DNA of 64,000 bases from Nageia nagi. Taxonomy: Eukaryota > Pinophyta. How positions within the stretch are numbered: the stretch's first letter is position 1; each line of letters starts with the position of its first letter. Positions 1 through 12,139 of this stretch are shown piece by piece. Location: the NCBI GenBank assembly GCA_050084985.1, contig JBITNC010000001.1:7254001-7318000 (forward strand), given 5' to 3'. The translations under genes and the position numbers were made by a program. The notes beneath the pieces are model-generated. The model was not told where the DNA came from and ran no database searches. It was given only the letters and a program-made list of their open reading frames with translations.

Positions 1-1301
1 TTGCTTGATATCTTCAACTAATTTTTGGCAATTCACATCCCATGCAAACTTGACACCCTTCTTAAGTAAGTGAGTGAATGGTCTAAACTTGTCCCCTAGT
101 TGTGAGATAAACCTCCTAAATGAATTTATCTTTCTTTTAAGACTTCTAAGTTGTTTCAAGTTTCTAAGGAGAGGCATGTCAATTATAGCTTTTACTTTCT
201 TAGGATCTACTTCAATTCCTCTATTTGAAACCATGAACCCTAACAATTTTTTGAAAGTAACTCCAAATGCACATTTTGAAGGTTTAAGTCTTAGGTTGTA
301 CCTTGCTTTCATTTGACAAGAATGTCATCAACATAAGCATCCACTATTTTGTGAATATGCTTATAGAACATACTGACCATGGCTCTTTGATATGTAGCAC
401 CTGCATTTTTTATTCCAAAAGGCATAACCTTCGAACAAAAATTGCCCCAATGGGTTGTGAAAGTGGTTTTATGTCAATCAATAGGATTAATTAAGATTTG
501 ATTGTAACCAAAAAAACCATCCATAAATAACAAAATATCATGACTAGCTATGCTATCAACATTCATATCAATACTAGGTAATGAAAAATCATCCTTAGGA
601 TAAGCATTGTTAATATCACAAAAATTAGTACATACCCGTATCTCACTAGTTGGTTTAGTAATAGGAACAATGTTAGACAACCACTCAGAATAATCAATAG
701 GCTTTATGAATCCTAATTGCAAGTATTTTTCAATCTCTTTTTTGACTAACAAAGCCTTAAAAGGATGCATTTTTCTAGGCTTTTGTTTAATCTATTTGGC
801 ATTTGCTTTTAAAGGTAAATTATGCATAAAAAATGAAGAATCTAACCCAAGCATATCATCATAAGACCAAGAAAAATTTTCAAAATGTGTGATGAATTTA
901 GATTTGTACCCTTCTTGCTTAAAAGAGGCTAAGGATGCTCCAATTTGAAGCAATCTCTCCTTATTTGTAGTGTCAATGTTAATGTTTAGCAACTCTTCTT
1001 ATGGGAAGGTGAGATCCTTTTTTGTTGGTAATAATGATAGCAAATCCTCCATAGTAAGATCAATAATCTTAGCTTCTAAGGGCTGAACCTGTAACAAATC
1101 ATTGAAATTGACCTCTTGGCTAAAGTAAGCATATTCATGAAGCATATAAGAGGCATTACATTTTTTGTTAGACTTGGGTAATTCTAAATGTGCCCCTAAA
1201 TATTTAAGCAAATCATCATCAGTACTGAAATAATCAAAGGCAAGAGGAAAGTTATGATCAATCCACATATCTTCATCAATTTCATCAAATAATTCTATCA
1301 C
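1..1301 (-). pseudogene. Ty3 pol relic: protease-RT linker and reverse transcriptase
   Basis: One minus-strand frame runs from 1301 down to about 474 with only two stops (at 993-995 and 792-794). It carries FSWSYDDMLGLD, then HPFKALLVKKEIEKYLQLGF, YSEWLSNIVPI, FCDINNAYPKDDF and FMDGFFGYNQILINPID, the conserved fingers/palm blocks of Ty3 reverse transcriptase. The expected IRVCTDFRD is IRVCTNFCD here. The catalytic YVDD box is still readable at 324-335, just before a stop, and the thumb region (LLGFMVSNRGIEVDPKKV-like) continues to about base 60. RT copies element RNA into DNA in the virus-like particle. Because of the stops and frame changes this copy cannot make the enzyme. Confidence 0.9.
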
Positions 1302-2575
1302 ATTAGATGTTTTAACAAACTATATGGGACCTATTTTGTTTGACCTATCCATCACTACCTAGACCTATTTTACTAAGCAATGTTTTTGGAAAAATAGAAA
1401 AATTAGACACACTAATTTTACCTAAACCTCCTCCCCTATACTTGCAATTGTTAATCATATATTTTTGAACAAAAGTAGAAGGAAACATTTTACTTGATTT
1501 GGAAGATGTAGGTACATCATCTTTAGAAGACTAGTTCATTATTTCAGATAGAACAAAGCCAAAAGGATTACTAACATCATTATCTATATAGTGCTAGCAC
1601 CTTGTATGCAAAACAAGTTGATGCTGGTAGCCTAAAATAGCCAATATTAAAGGCCATCCTAAGTCTTTAATGGATGCAAATAATTCTATATCATCTATTT
1701 TGTAAGTGCCCATACCTGTTTTTATGATTTGTACCTATTTATCTATATTTTCCCCTAGTGTGGGATCATCCAAGGGTTCTATTTTGAAAAGTGGTGGAAC
1801 CAAGGCCATATCCTCAAAGTTAGCATCATTGCATAGTGCATAGGGTTTAAGACAACTAAGATTGTATGTACTTCTCCTTGGAAGTCAAATTTCAACCTAC
1901 CATGTAATGTAGAAGGAAAAACTTCCATATCATGAATTCAAGGTCTTACTAAAAGAATGTTATAATATAACTTGGAATCAACTACCTAAAACTTGGCTAG
2001 AATAGTTCTCACTCTTGTGGTAATCATGATGGTAGCAATGCCTAGTGGTTTCTTAGAATAACTATCATACGCTTTAATTTTGAAAGTAGCTTCTTCTAAT
2101 GGGGGATGGTTACACCTTTTTCTCGTAATTGAGTCAAAAAATGGTTAGAACATACATTCATTGCCGAACCATTATCTACCATAGTCCTTTTGACTTTCCA
2201 TTCATCTACCATAGGGGTAATATATAAAGTTGCATACTCATCTAGTAGTTCTTGGTTGAGTATTTCAGACTTATGAAAGGAGATAGTGTCACTTTCCCTA
2301 ATAGTTTGGAGATTTTTAGAAAATGTAGCCATTGAAATATTAGTAGGAACACTTTCATTCCTAAATAAAGTATATAAAACATCCCTATGAGCTTGAGAAG
2401 TAGAAATGAGATCATACAAGCTAATCTTGGCTGGTGTATTTTTCAATTGATCAATCATATTGTAAACTTTATGATTAGGTGGGATACTTACTTGTTCAGT
2501 GGTAGTTGGATTTGGAACATTACATGGATTTCCTCTTCGCAAGTTAGCACACACCTCTTTGACTACTATGACCAT
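1302..2575 (-). pseudogene. Ty3 aspartic protease relic and downstream linker
   Basis: The open part (2575-2096, 159 codons) ends in VKRTMVDNGSAMNVCSNHF. This matches the flap-proximal active-site region of Ty3 proteases, where DSGS/DNGSALNV is usual, so the catalytic Asp is present. After 2096 the frame changes and homology continues through an ATIMITTRVRTILAKF and VVDSKLYYNILLVRPWIH-like region to about 1900. From 1900 to 1302 the linker is full of stops. The part upstream of VKRTMVD (LISTSQAHRDVLYTLF) matches the gag-protease spacer. Protease would cleave the gag-pol precursor during particle maturation. Confidence 0.75.
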
Positions 2576-3690
2576 ATTGATGACATATCCTTGCTTAGAA
2601 AGGCATTCATCAATTTTGTACCTTCCTTGTTCTATGAGGGCTATGATAGCTACTTCTAATGTTTTCCAAAACTTTGTAGCATGCCCTTTTCATTGATGAT
2701 AAGCACAATATGCCTCAAAGTGCCCTTAAGGGGTATCATAATCAAGTTTTTCAAGTGGGTGTAGGAGGCCTCTCTTCATTAAGTCCCTCAAAAGAATTTT
2801 TGGTGGAACTGGAAATTTGTAGTTGGTCTCTTTTAAGGAAGTAGATCTTTATGCCTTTGCAGGAGTCTTGGGTTTATATGCCATATTAACTAGTTTCTCC
2901 TCTTTCTTGGCATATGATTTCCTAATATATTTGAAACAATTATTAGATGTATATTTAACCTCTCCTATAGATAATAAAACTTTCCCTTTTTGTACTAATT
3001 GTTGAACTAGGGTACTAAAACCAACATCCTTAGCACTAGGAGCATGCAATTGAAGTAGAGAAATAATAGATTCACGAAATGTGACAAATCTCAGATTCAT
3101 CTAATTTAACTCAAGTATTTTGCCATACCTTTTTGAAGTGTAAGACATACTTTTCTATGGTTTCATTGTTTGCTTAAAGAAGTGCACATAATTTCATTAT
3201 ATTACCTTGTTCTTTAATATTATGCTTGTATTGATCCATAAATATTCAAACTAAGGTTTTGAAATAATCAATAAACTTACTAGGAAGAGAGGAGAACCAC
3301 TAAGTAGCATCACCTTTCAAACTCCTTGGGAAGACTTTAGCCATTAATCTCTCATCTGAATTAAGTTTCAATAAGCACTCCTCCTAAAAGCTAATGAGAT
3401 GCTGCTTGGGATCCTATTCATCACTAAACATCTCAAACTTGGGGGTCTTGTGATTAGGTGGTAGGGGAAAATTATGGATGTCATCCATCAAGGGTGAAAC
3501 AAAAATGCCATCATGATCATTAGGATTGGATGGTGTGGTATTAGATGAATCTCCTAGATTAGTTAAGCTGGAACTTGGATTGTTGTTTGCAGTAATCTCC
3601 CTTTACAAATATGGAATATTCATGTTTAGAGCCTAAAGCTTGGTTATGATTTGATCCAACTTAATTCCATTAGCATCCTAAAGATAGAAA
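2576..3690 (-). pseudogene. Ty3 gag (capsid) relic
   Basis: Reading the minus strand from about 3690 there is a short N-terminal helix-like stretch (KLDQIITKL, MNIPYL), a Pro-rich linker (FPLPPNHKTPKFEMFSDE) at about 3490-3420, and then the retrotransposon gag block with DPKQHLISF, SDERLMAKVFPRSLKGDAT and WFSSLPSKFIDYF (about 3420-3260), followed by FRESIISLLQLH (3100-3040). A histidine/cysteine segment, YCAYHQWKGHATKFW, lies near 2700-2650. It is the position of the usual CX2HX..H/C motif of this group. Several in-frame stops and frame changes exist, so it is non-functional. The capsid normally packages element RNA. Confidence 0.7.
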
Positions 3691-3779
3691 TATATGATGC
3701 TAATGGTATGATCCTAATAAGAAAGGTTAGTAGGATCTTGCCTCTAGGGCAAGATAAATTGAGTAGTCAGTTCACCAAA

Positions 3780-4411
3780 TGTAGTAGCTAAATAATGCGA
3801 TTAATGCAAATGGGGTTGATTAATGCAATATTGCTCTACTTTATAAATATTGATGCATATATAAGAAATATGGCAATAACATATAACAGGAATGTAATAG
3901 TGTTTACTTAGATCTTATATTCATTCCATTAATCAAAAAATGCATAAGAGATAGAGCATACATTCATGAACAATTATGCCACTGACACCCTATAATCAGT
4001 ATGACACTAGCATCATAAGATAAGTGAAATTATGGATGCGAACAAGAATGTAAAGATGTGCAAATAATCAATTCATGAACATACATGGGAACTTATAGAA
4101 TAATAGATGCGTAATGTAGATAGATAAGGCAAATTGCAATCCTTGAAATGATCTTCAACTGATTATCCTTGTATTCAATTGAAATGATTATTAGCTTATG
4201 ATTCCCTCCTCCTTTATAGGTCATCAAATGATGCCTTTATATATGATACAAGTTTACATGAATTTGATATTTTGACCCCTTGTACAATCCACAAGGGTCA
4301 AATACATGGCCTAAACCTTTTTTATATATTTTAATCCCTTTTTACATAATAGTCTATTAAGAAAAAAAATGATTTATTAAATACATAAAGGTTCATTTTG
4401 AGGCGTCTACA
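3780..4411 (-). repeat. 5' LTR of the minus-strand Ty3 element
   Basis: On the minus strand the LTR begins TGTAGACGCCTCAAAATG at 4411 and ends ...AGCTACTACA at 3780 (632 bp). Immediately inside is TTTGGTGAACTGACTAC, a candidate primer-binding site resembling TTGGTGAACCTGAC next to the LTR at 54450. The LTR start closely resembles the TGTAGACACCTAAAAATG sequence at 63690. The partner LTR is off the left edge, so the ends rest on TG/CA termini and on the sharp junction with copia LTR sequence at 4412. Confidence 0.75.
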
Positions 4412-4798
4412 AACTTGTTCTACACTCCATATCATGAGCATGCCAATTGGGTAAAAAGGTGTAGCATATCATTACATTATACATTGGTTAAAAGGATGAT
4501 CCAAGGGAGGATTTTTGCCTATAAATAGAAGCCCCTCTTCTTGAGATTATACACCAAAAACTTGAAGCAAAGTTATGCTCTAAGATTAGTGTTAAGAGAG
4601 GGAGAAAGAGGTCTTGTAAGAGATTTATCTTTATGAATGAGAAAGATCTTAGTTAGTGGATGCACTCCCATAGTTGGAGGAACCAATTAAATTGGTTTCA
4701 CTTTGTGAGATTTTTTATGCTTTGAGTATTGATGTTTTAGAGAGCTTTCATATAATCTTAAGCAAATAGGAATTTGGTCTTTAATCTTGATTACTTCA
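4412..4798 (+). repeat. Truncated 5' LTR of copia element I
   Basis: This 387-bp stretch aligns with the 3' part of the LTR at 21929-22431 (ACTCCATATCATGAGCATGCC, GATCCAAGGGAGGATTTT, GTTAGTGGATG...). Its 5' part is missing because the minus-strand Ty3 element is inserted at 4411/4412. It retains a TATA-like box, TATAAATAG at 4520-4528, and ends ..TTACTTCA directly before a tRNA-iMet-type primer site. Confidence 0.85.
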
Positions 4799-4800
4799 TT

Positions 4801-4813
4801 TGGTATTAGAGCC
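4801..4813 (+). other. Primer-binding site of copia element I
   Basis: TGGTATTAGAGCC differs by one base from the TGGTATCAGAGCC complement of plant initiator tRNA-Met and sits 2 bp after the LTR end at 4798. It would prime minus-strand DNA synthesis. Confidence 0.8.
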
Positions 4814-6808
4814 TAGTATGAAGGCTACTCTTCAACATCCTTGAAGGATCATCACACTCCTTCCATGATCTTGTTGAAGTAAAAACACTAAAAGGTATAA
4901 CTTTCTATCAAGTTTATTTTTTTTACTTCATGATACTAATATTTTTTTATAATATATTATTATAATGCTCATTTTTCTTAAAATGAAAACTAACAAATTG
5001 TTATTATAAAGACATACAACAATAATATATTGTATTTTTATAATATATTATTATAATGCTGATTTTTATTATAATACTTGTAATTTTTTAGACAAAAAAA
5101 ACTTGTAAAGTGAAAGAAATTGCAAGATATATAAGCTTTTCAAACAAGGGGAAACTTATTGTTTTTATAATCAAAATTCATGCAAAATTTATTTCTAATA
5201 CATTATAAAAATAATGTCTATTTTTTTTAAAAGGAAAAAGCCTTTTTAATTCTTGAAAAAAAAAGCTCTGGGGGTGTTAGTGGCCACACACCACCCAATC
5301 CCTAAGGTTACACCCCATTCGAGGTATGCAAGATGCCTATGAAGATTACAAGCACCTTGCAATTCATAGAACTGTTACTGCATCATTCATCTTATCAATA
5401 TTTTCTTGGTTTTTCTATGCTTCCACATTTAGCATTTTTTATCTTTTACAATAACCATAACCACAACATATGATGCAAAATATATTTCTACTACTCTTTG
5501 ATGGGCTCCCATGGTTGTAAATATTAGGATAACACTAGAAAAAGTTACATGGTTTGGCTTTACAACTAACAATTACATTTGCTTAAAATTTTGTATGTTA
5601 TCCTCATTGGTGCCATGCCTCCATTCGCAGTCCATCAGTGCATGACTCTGCTAACATGAGATCTCCTCAACCAGTCATGACCCCTCCCTAGTACCATCTA
5701 TTATGCTACTTCCTTCACTACTAAATTATACTTGATTTATGTTCTTTTTTACATCAGGACACTTTGTTAATTTTTTAAAAATTTTTCCCATTTTTTTATG
5801 CAAACTAACACACCAAAAGTTGCATCAAATTTTGCATCTTTATTAGAGCACTTTTTACATCCTTAAGCCACTTTTTGCATCATTTTTTATAATCTGTGTC
5901 AATTTTTGGATTAGAATTTCATTATTTGCATTGATTTTTATGTTGGATTTTCATAATTTGCATCAATTTTTGCATTGGTTTTGCATCAATTTTCAAAAGA
6001 AAATATCACAAAATTATACATCTTTTAATTTTGTGCAATTTTAAAAAAAAGGTTCAAAACATTATCCAGATCAAAAGTTATGACCTCTTCATTGTACATC
6101 ATTTTTATTAGGTCTTTGGGGTAATGAAATAGGTCCATTAAACCAATTCAAGAATGGAGTTAGTGGTTTAGGTTTTAAAAATTTAAATTTATCATATATT
6201 ATTTTCTTAAATAATATAATAAGGTTTTTAATATTATTTTCCATTTCTTATTGCTTGATTCTTTGTTGGCCTTTGAAGGAGTTTTTTTTTTGCAACTATG
6301 GGCTTATTCTCTACCTTGGGTGCCATAGCTATGATCGAAGCCTGAAAACTAAGGAATAAAAAAATTAGCTAAAGTGTATGAAATTTAAGAATTATAGGGA
6401 GGGTTTGTTGATATATATAGATAGGAGAGGGTATTTTTCTATTGGGTAATCACTTTTGGTATGGATAGAGGATGAAATGAATGTGAGTCATAGATTAGTC
6501 GATTTATAAATAGGTAAAATGTATTTTATGTTTTTGTTAGTGAAATGTGATGCAAAATTTGTGTCCAAATTTATGTCAAAATTTATGTTGGAATTTGCAT
6601 TAATGAAAAAATGGAAAAAAAATAAAATGATGTAGGAGGACATAAATTAACATTGATTTTTATTTTTCATGTTTTAAGATGCAAAAAAGGATGTAAAGTG
6701 ACCTTTTGGTAGTATTGCTTGTTGCTTACCTACCCTTGAACTTCAGCCCTCTCAACCTCTCCCCTCTCCACTCAAGAAACGATCTATAAGTTGGCTCATC
6801 TCCTCTTT
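4814..6808 (+). other. Untranslated leader of copia element I (left part)
   Basis: About 2 kb of AT-rich sequence with homopolymer runs and no supported gene. It is the part of the element I leader left of the copia II insertion; the leader resumes at 15131. The stretch 5800-6060 is rich in repeated TTTTTGCATCA-type words, suggesting local simple-sequence expansion. Confidence 0.65.
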
Positions 6809-7304
6809 TGTTAGAATGTATAATGCATTATTGTAAAGGTTTGTATTAATCTTCTATGTAAGTTCACTAATACTTAAGGGTATCATTTGATACCTTAAGT
6901 ATTTAAGTGAATATGATAATGTAACTTATCCTACACTCCACGTCATGAGCAAGCCCCTTGTTTAAAAGGATGTGCATGTTATGCTTTTGTACATTAGATA
7001 AAAAGGTGATCCAAAGAGAGATTTTGGCCTATAAATAGAAGCCTCCCTCTTTGTGATTACACACCAATTATGGAGTAAAGTTATGCTATAAGATAGTGGT
7101 TAGGAGAAAAGAGTAGGAGGATTATAAGAGTTCATATTTATTAAGAAGAGAGATCTAGTTAGTGGATGTACTTCTAGTTGGAGGAACCACTTACATATTT
7201 TGTTATCTTTTTGAGATTACTTTGTGTGATAGTTATATGTGAATTGAGAGTTTCATTTGATCTTGGTAGCTTAGGATTGTTCATGTTATAGTTCAATTCT
7301 CTCA
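6809..7304 (+). repeat. 5' LTR of copia element II
   Basis: Starts TGTTAGAATGTATAATGCAT and ends ..CAATTCTCTCA, 496 bp, the same length as the 3' copy at 14635-15130, which starts TGTTGGAATG. U3 holds a TATA box at 7030-7038. Confidence 0.92.
7030..7038 (+). promoter_or_regulatory. LTR TATA box, copia element II
   Basis: TATAAATAG lies in the middle of the LTR and is conserved at the equivalent place in the other LTRs of the family (4520-4528, 14856-14864; 22149-22157 has one change). Transcription would start a few tens of bases downstream. Confidence 0.65.
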
Positions 7305-7306
7305 TT

Positions 7307-7318
7307 TGGTATCAGAGC
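7307..7318 (+). other. Primer-binding site of copia element II
   Basis: TGGTATCAGAGC, a perfect match to the 3' end complement of plant initiator tRNA-Met, 2 bp after the 5' LTR. Confidence 0.9.
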
Positions 7319-10300
7319 TTGGTGTGGAAGCTCTTCTTCAACATACTGGTGATATTTTTTCATTCCTCATCTTACACTCCATTGTTGAGGTAAAATCAAG
7401 AGAAGGTATAAATTACTTGCTTCTTGATTATTTGTTGGATTATTGATATTAACATATAAGTTATATGCAAGATCATTTTTTTTGTAATTAAAAAAAAAGT
7501 AATATAAAGTAATTGTTGGTTATTCTAACATTTTCTATGTTAGTTACAATTCATTGTATGCAAAAATTACTTTATATATATATATATATTACTATAACTT
7601 ATGGCTAATAAAAAATTGCAATATGATGTAATTTTTTTGTTTATACTAATCTCTTTTTTACTAGCAATTTAGTTACAAATTGCTACAAATTTTTTTATTT
7701 TAAAAGGAGGTTTGTATATAAGAGTTGTGTAACTTTATACAAGTAATTTTACAAAAGTTTTTATAGTTTCTTCTCAATAAAAAAGAAGGGATTTGAAGTA
7801 TGCATTAAAATATTTATATGAAAAGGGTCAATTCCTGCATTGTGCAATTATAAGTTTTTATGGAAGATTTTTTTTTTTCAAAATATTTGAAAAATTAGTA
7901 TAATCTATTAAACAAAAACCAACTAAAAGATTAGGGTTAAATAGTTTTTGATTCAAAATCTCTTAAAATTTACAAATAATGCTTCAAAGTTTTTTTTTTT
8001 TTTTTTTAAGGTGCCTTTCCCCATTGTAGCCTAGGTGACCACCCTCAATGCACTCATCATAGCCAAAATCACAATGTTCCCTCTTTGCTGTGCCCTCACC
8101 ATTTTTTTTATTTCTTGCTGATGGTGGATGTGGGGTTTTGTGGCATGGATGGTAGATAGGTTAAAACTATCTTGCATGACCTTATGATACCTCTACTTAT
8201 GTAGCTCTTTCAAAGCCTCCCACTCCTCCATCAGTGCCTCCCTCTCCTCATGCCATAAAACCTTCTTTCTCCTAGTTGATTACTGTAGGCCTCTCCCCTT
8301 ACCCTTGACTACTCCTGGTCTTGTAGCTTGACCCCCCACCTCTATCACTGTCTATAGCCTCTACTGCCCTATAGCCTTTATCACCTAGTAGCTTTTCACC
8401 CTCCATGACCTCTACTAACCCCAACACCTACTCCTGTCTATGGTGCCTTTCGAAGCCTCCTCCCTTCTCTTCTATGCGCAACCTCTTCTCCTCCTACCCC
8501 TTAGCTTGTCAACTTGCAGCCTTATCCTTACTTGTTGCCCATCATCTCCTTCAATTTTTTGTAATAACCTATGGTTGGTGGGAATTTACTTTTTTGGTTG
8601 CTTGTAAGATGTGGTCTAGTGGTGTAAAGTATTTTTTTGTTGTTTGCATTCAATACTCTACAAGAATTTAAAGCTTTTTACTTGTTCTATAAGTTTAAAC
8701 TCATAAATACTAACCATTCTTAGAGTATTCTTAGACTCTATTTGGAGTGCCTAGAATAAAAATACATTAAATAATTTTTTTTTTCTCTCAAGTACCTAAA
8801 AAGGAGGGGAGCATAATGGCCTCTTAAATTCTTACTTGTTTAAATGAAGGAAATCATTATAAAGTAGACATTTTTTAAGGAAATTATTTTAATCTCTAGA
8901 ATTAAATTATTTAAGCATTTTTTTAGTGCTTATATTTGGTAATTTTTAAACTTGGCATTAATATCTTCTAGCAATAAAGACCCTAGTGCAAAATACTTAG
9001 CATTTCACTTAGTTAAAATTATTTTTCTAAGGATGCATTTTTTTTTTGCAAATGCTATTTTCTCTTAAGGGATCATGATTTTAAGTAATCAAGGGGAAAA
9101 TTATTTATGATTTTTTACTTAAAATTTTAGATCGATCTTATTCACAAAAGTTGCATGCCTTTTATTGAAGATATTTTGTATGCATGTGGAAACTTGAAAA
9201 TGATGCATGCTTATGCTTAGTACTAATTTTTTTAAGAATTGCATGCTTATGCTTAGTATTAATTTTTTACTTTAAGAGTTGCATGCTTATGCTTAGTACT
9301 TAAATCTTAAATGCATGCTTAATATTTATTTGTTAAGTTAATAAATGCATGCTTAGTACTTAATTTTAAGCTATTAATGCATTTTTTTTAAGAACTTACT
9401 TGTTAAGTTAATAATGCATGCTTAAGGACTTAATTTTGATGCATGCTTATGACTCAAAAATGCATGTTGAGTATTTATCCTTTATGCAAAGTTAACTTAT
9501 GCAAATTATATAATTAATGCATGAGTATTTATCATTGTTTTTGCAAATTTGACTTGTGCAAAATTAGGAATGATGTAAAAGGTGTCCTCTAGGGGTTGGT
9601 AAATAAAACCCATTGGACACTTAGTCTTTCAAATTTTTGAATGGATGATGTTTTACTTATGCTCTTTTACTTCATGTTTCACACTTTGATTTATTTGTTT
9701 ATGCAAATAAAATCATAAAAATTGAAATGAACAACCCCCTAAAATGAACATATCCACATGTACATTCCACAACATGACTTGTTTGGGAAGCCATGAGATG
9801 AGGACAAGTGGATTGGAGCCTTTAAGTTCGATGATCCAAATGATGAAAAATCTGTACTTCTCAATTGCCCCTAAATCCTTTGTTGGTCTAGATATAGCTC
9901 CAAAAGGTGGATAGGCATGTATGTAGTGATACCACATATTTGCATATCCATTCAAAGATTATCCTAATAACCTAAGAGGACAACTTGAAACTTAATCAAG
10001 ATTAATAATTTGGCTGATCCAATAAATGTCATAACCTTGGAAAATAGTAGGTACTTCTCCTTATGAGAGTATAAAATTGACCAAGGTGAACTGGTTGAGG
10101 ATTGGTAGTACTTGGGCTCCTCTTGTGTGGGCATCCAGATGAAAGCCTAATTTTAAATAAGAAAATAAGCCTTAGCAATGTCACTCTACATATACGATTC
10201 TTGAGATGAGAAATGTATTTGGGTACATGGGTTATTATTTGAATTATAAAATATTTGCATTTATGAATCAAATTAAGCATATCTTTAGTGTTAAATGTAA

Positions 10301-10420
10301 TATGTATTATTTACTTAGTTAAAATTAAACATTCAATATTATTTAGACCACATGCTTACTATTTTTCACATTCTTGTGTAGCAAATAAGAGACTCCTTTT
10401 TACCCAAACACATTCTCAAT
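7319..10420 (+). other. Long leader of copia element II
   Basis: About 3.1 kb between primer site and gag without a supported gene. It contains a (TA)n run near 7576, a C-rich stretch (8000-8560) that happens to be open for 88 codons at 8405-8671 but has no recognisable domain, a GCATGC-rich repeat cluster (9190-9480), and a block at 9560-10150 that is clearly alike in element I (16130-16690). The matching block shows the leader is an element part and not an unrelated insertion. Confidence 0.7.
9190..9480 (+). repeat. GCATGC-bearing short tandem repeats in the copia II leader
   Basis: Imperfect copies of a unit containing GCATGCTTATGCTTAGTACT or ATGCATGCTTAGTACTTAA recur about seven to eight times with spacing of roughly 35-55 bp. 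GCATGC/ATGCAT is self-complementary, so the array also has many small palindromes. Confidence 0.7.
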
Positions 10421-11170
10421 GGTTCTAACTAGAGGCTTACAACATGAAGAATGAGTTGGAAACCTCCATGATTTATCGTGCAATTTCAGATGATGTGCTC
10501 CTGATGATTTCTCTTCAACCTCAGTAAAGGAAGCATGGGATAATCTTAAACAAATCTATCTTGGTTTAAAATTTTTAAGAAGGTTTACCATTCTCCAAAA
10601 GTTGCTTCAATCTCATTAAGGGGAATATGAAAAGGTTACCATCTACTTAAATAAAATCATTAACCTTGTTACTTATGAGTGCAATTAGATCAATTATGAG
10701 TTCATAGTCTTTATCATTATTCAAAGTATTTCTTCAAAACTTTATAATGGTTAAGGAAATAAGGCTTGATGATGATGAATAGTTCTTCTCCCTTAAGAAC
10801 CTTTCTAGGCACCTTTTTGAAGCATGAGGAAACTCTTATCCTTGTCTTGCTCTTTTTTATTTGATTGGATTATTGATTTTAGTTGTGCCAATAAATTATG
10901 CTTTGAAAAGGAAAAGTTTGAAAACTTTCATAAGTTTAGAAAAGATGCAGTTGTGATAGGTGATAACTCTACCCTTGAAGTCTAAAGAATTAAGAGTGTG
11001 TTGATTCACAGAAAGGTTCTTAAAAATGCTTTCTATGTTTCTAAGTTAAGGATGAACCTTCTCTCTATAATCCAAGTTGCTAGAAAAGGGTACTCTTTTG
11101 AGTTCAACTCTTAATCTTGGTGCATTAAGAAAGGACCTAACACTTTGGTTAAAGATCTATGAAAGATAAC
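10421..11170 (+). pseudogene. Copia II gag and protease relic
   Basis: Gag is recognised from KEAWDNLKQIYLG, FLRRFTILQKLLQS and EKVTIYLNKIINLVTYEC (about 10530-10690), the conserved copia capsid block, followed by ISSKLYNG and PKEPF-like remains. The protease begins with DWIIDFSCANKLCFEKEKF at about 10861; the canonical active site is W-x-x-D-S-G, so the Ser-Gly pair has been lost (DFS). VIGDNSTLEV and VLKNAFYVSKLRMNLLSI follow, the typical substrate-flap and C-terminal blocks. Many stops and frameshifts are present. No CCHC knuckle is visible between gag and protease. The region is dead but identifiable. Confidence 0.8.
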
Positions 11171-12010
11171 CTCTATATTATGGATCAAGTTCCATCAAAG
11201 ATATGTCTTGATTCTAGTGTGTGTTCTAAAGGTAATCTTTGACACCATTCTTTAGGGCACCTTAACTACATGAGTATTCAAGTCATGAAAAACTAAAATA
11301 TTATAAAAGGTTTGCCTTCAATTTCTTCTTCAGTTGGTCTATGCAAGAAGTGCATTCTTGGCAATATGCATAGACAAAAGTTTGAAAAAGATAAAGTAAT
11401 AAGAGCATCTCAACTTCTTGAACTTATGCATTCAAATTTGATTAATTTTTTTCAGACTAAGTCATTTGGAGGAGCATCTTACATCTTGACCTTAATTCAT
11501 GACTTTAGTAGGATGACCTTTGGGTATCTACTTGAGCACAAAGATCAAACCTTTGAGAGCTTTAAGGTTTTTAAGGCCTTTGTTTAGAATCAAACTAACC
11601 TTAAAATCAAGATGTTGAGATCAAATAATGGGGGAGAATATAATAGTAATGAATTCAATGACTATTGTGCTAAGTATAGAATTAAGAGGTAGTTTATGAT
11701 TCTTACACTCCTCAACAGAATGGTGTTGCCGAAAGAAAACATAAAATAATTATGGAAATGGTTAGATGCATGTTGAGTAATCTTTCTAGTTTCTTGTGGG
11801 GTGAAGCTATGAGCACTATTATTTACACCTTGAATAGGTGTCCCACAAAAACCATTTGGAGTAAAAATCCTTTTGAAGTATAAAGAAAACCTAACATTTC
11901 TCACCTTAGGGTGTTTGGTTGTGAAGCATTCTCCTACATTATTTTTAAGAAAAGAAAAAAGTTGGGTAAAAGAGTTGAAAAATGCATCTTTGTGGGTTAT
12001 GTCAGTTAGC
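11171..12010 (+). pseudogene. Copia II integrase relic
   Basis: The GAG-pre-integrase zinc-binding part reads HHSLGHLNYMSIQVMKN...CKKCILGNMHRQKF (about 11240-11380). The catalytic core follows with LLELMHSNLINFF, where the first catalytic Asp (HSD) has become Asn, YILTLIHDFSRMTFGYLL, then MLRSNNGGEYNSNEF, where the usual D of TDNGGEY is Asn as well. After a frameshift come QQNGVAERKHK-like and HLRVFGCEAF-like blocks (11700-11960). Integrase would join element DNA to the chromosome; the loss of two of three DDE residues plus stops makes this copy inactive. Confidence 0.85.
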
Positions 12011-12139
12011 ATAGAGGCTATAGGCTCTACTTTCCATCCTATAAAGTAGTGTTCATTTTAAGGGATGTAAAGTTTTATGAACTTCCTGATGAATCTGCTT
12101 CTAATAAGAATGTTGATGATCCAAAGGAATCTTTAGTTG

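Larger units (their letters stand above)
1..4411 (-). mobile_element. Ty3/gypsy LTR retrotransposon, minus strand, left end outside window
   Basis: Reading on the minus strand from 4411 leftwards the order is 5' LTR (4411-3780), gag (about 3690-2576), protease (about 2575-2096) and reverse transcriptase (1301 to the window edge), which is Ty3 order (gag-PR-RT). RNase H, integrase and the 3' LTR must lie to the left of base 1. The protease motif (VDNGSAMNVC) and the gag histidine/cysteine pattern resemble the Tat/Retand-like group, which is an inference from motif style only. The element is broken by several stops and at least one frameshift. Its LTR ends exactly inside the 5' LTR of copia element I, so it inserted there. 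Confidence 0.85.

Noticed and set aside
7570-7592. (TA)n run as an AT-rich origin or promoter
   Set aside because: Simple microsatellite in a retrotransposon leader.
8405-8671. 88-codon plus-strand frame in the copia II leader
   Set aside because: C-rich stretch without domain, start context or conservation in the sister element.
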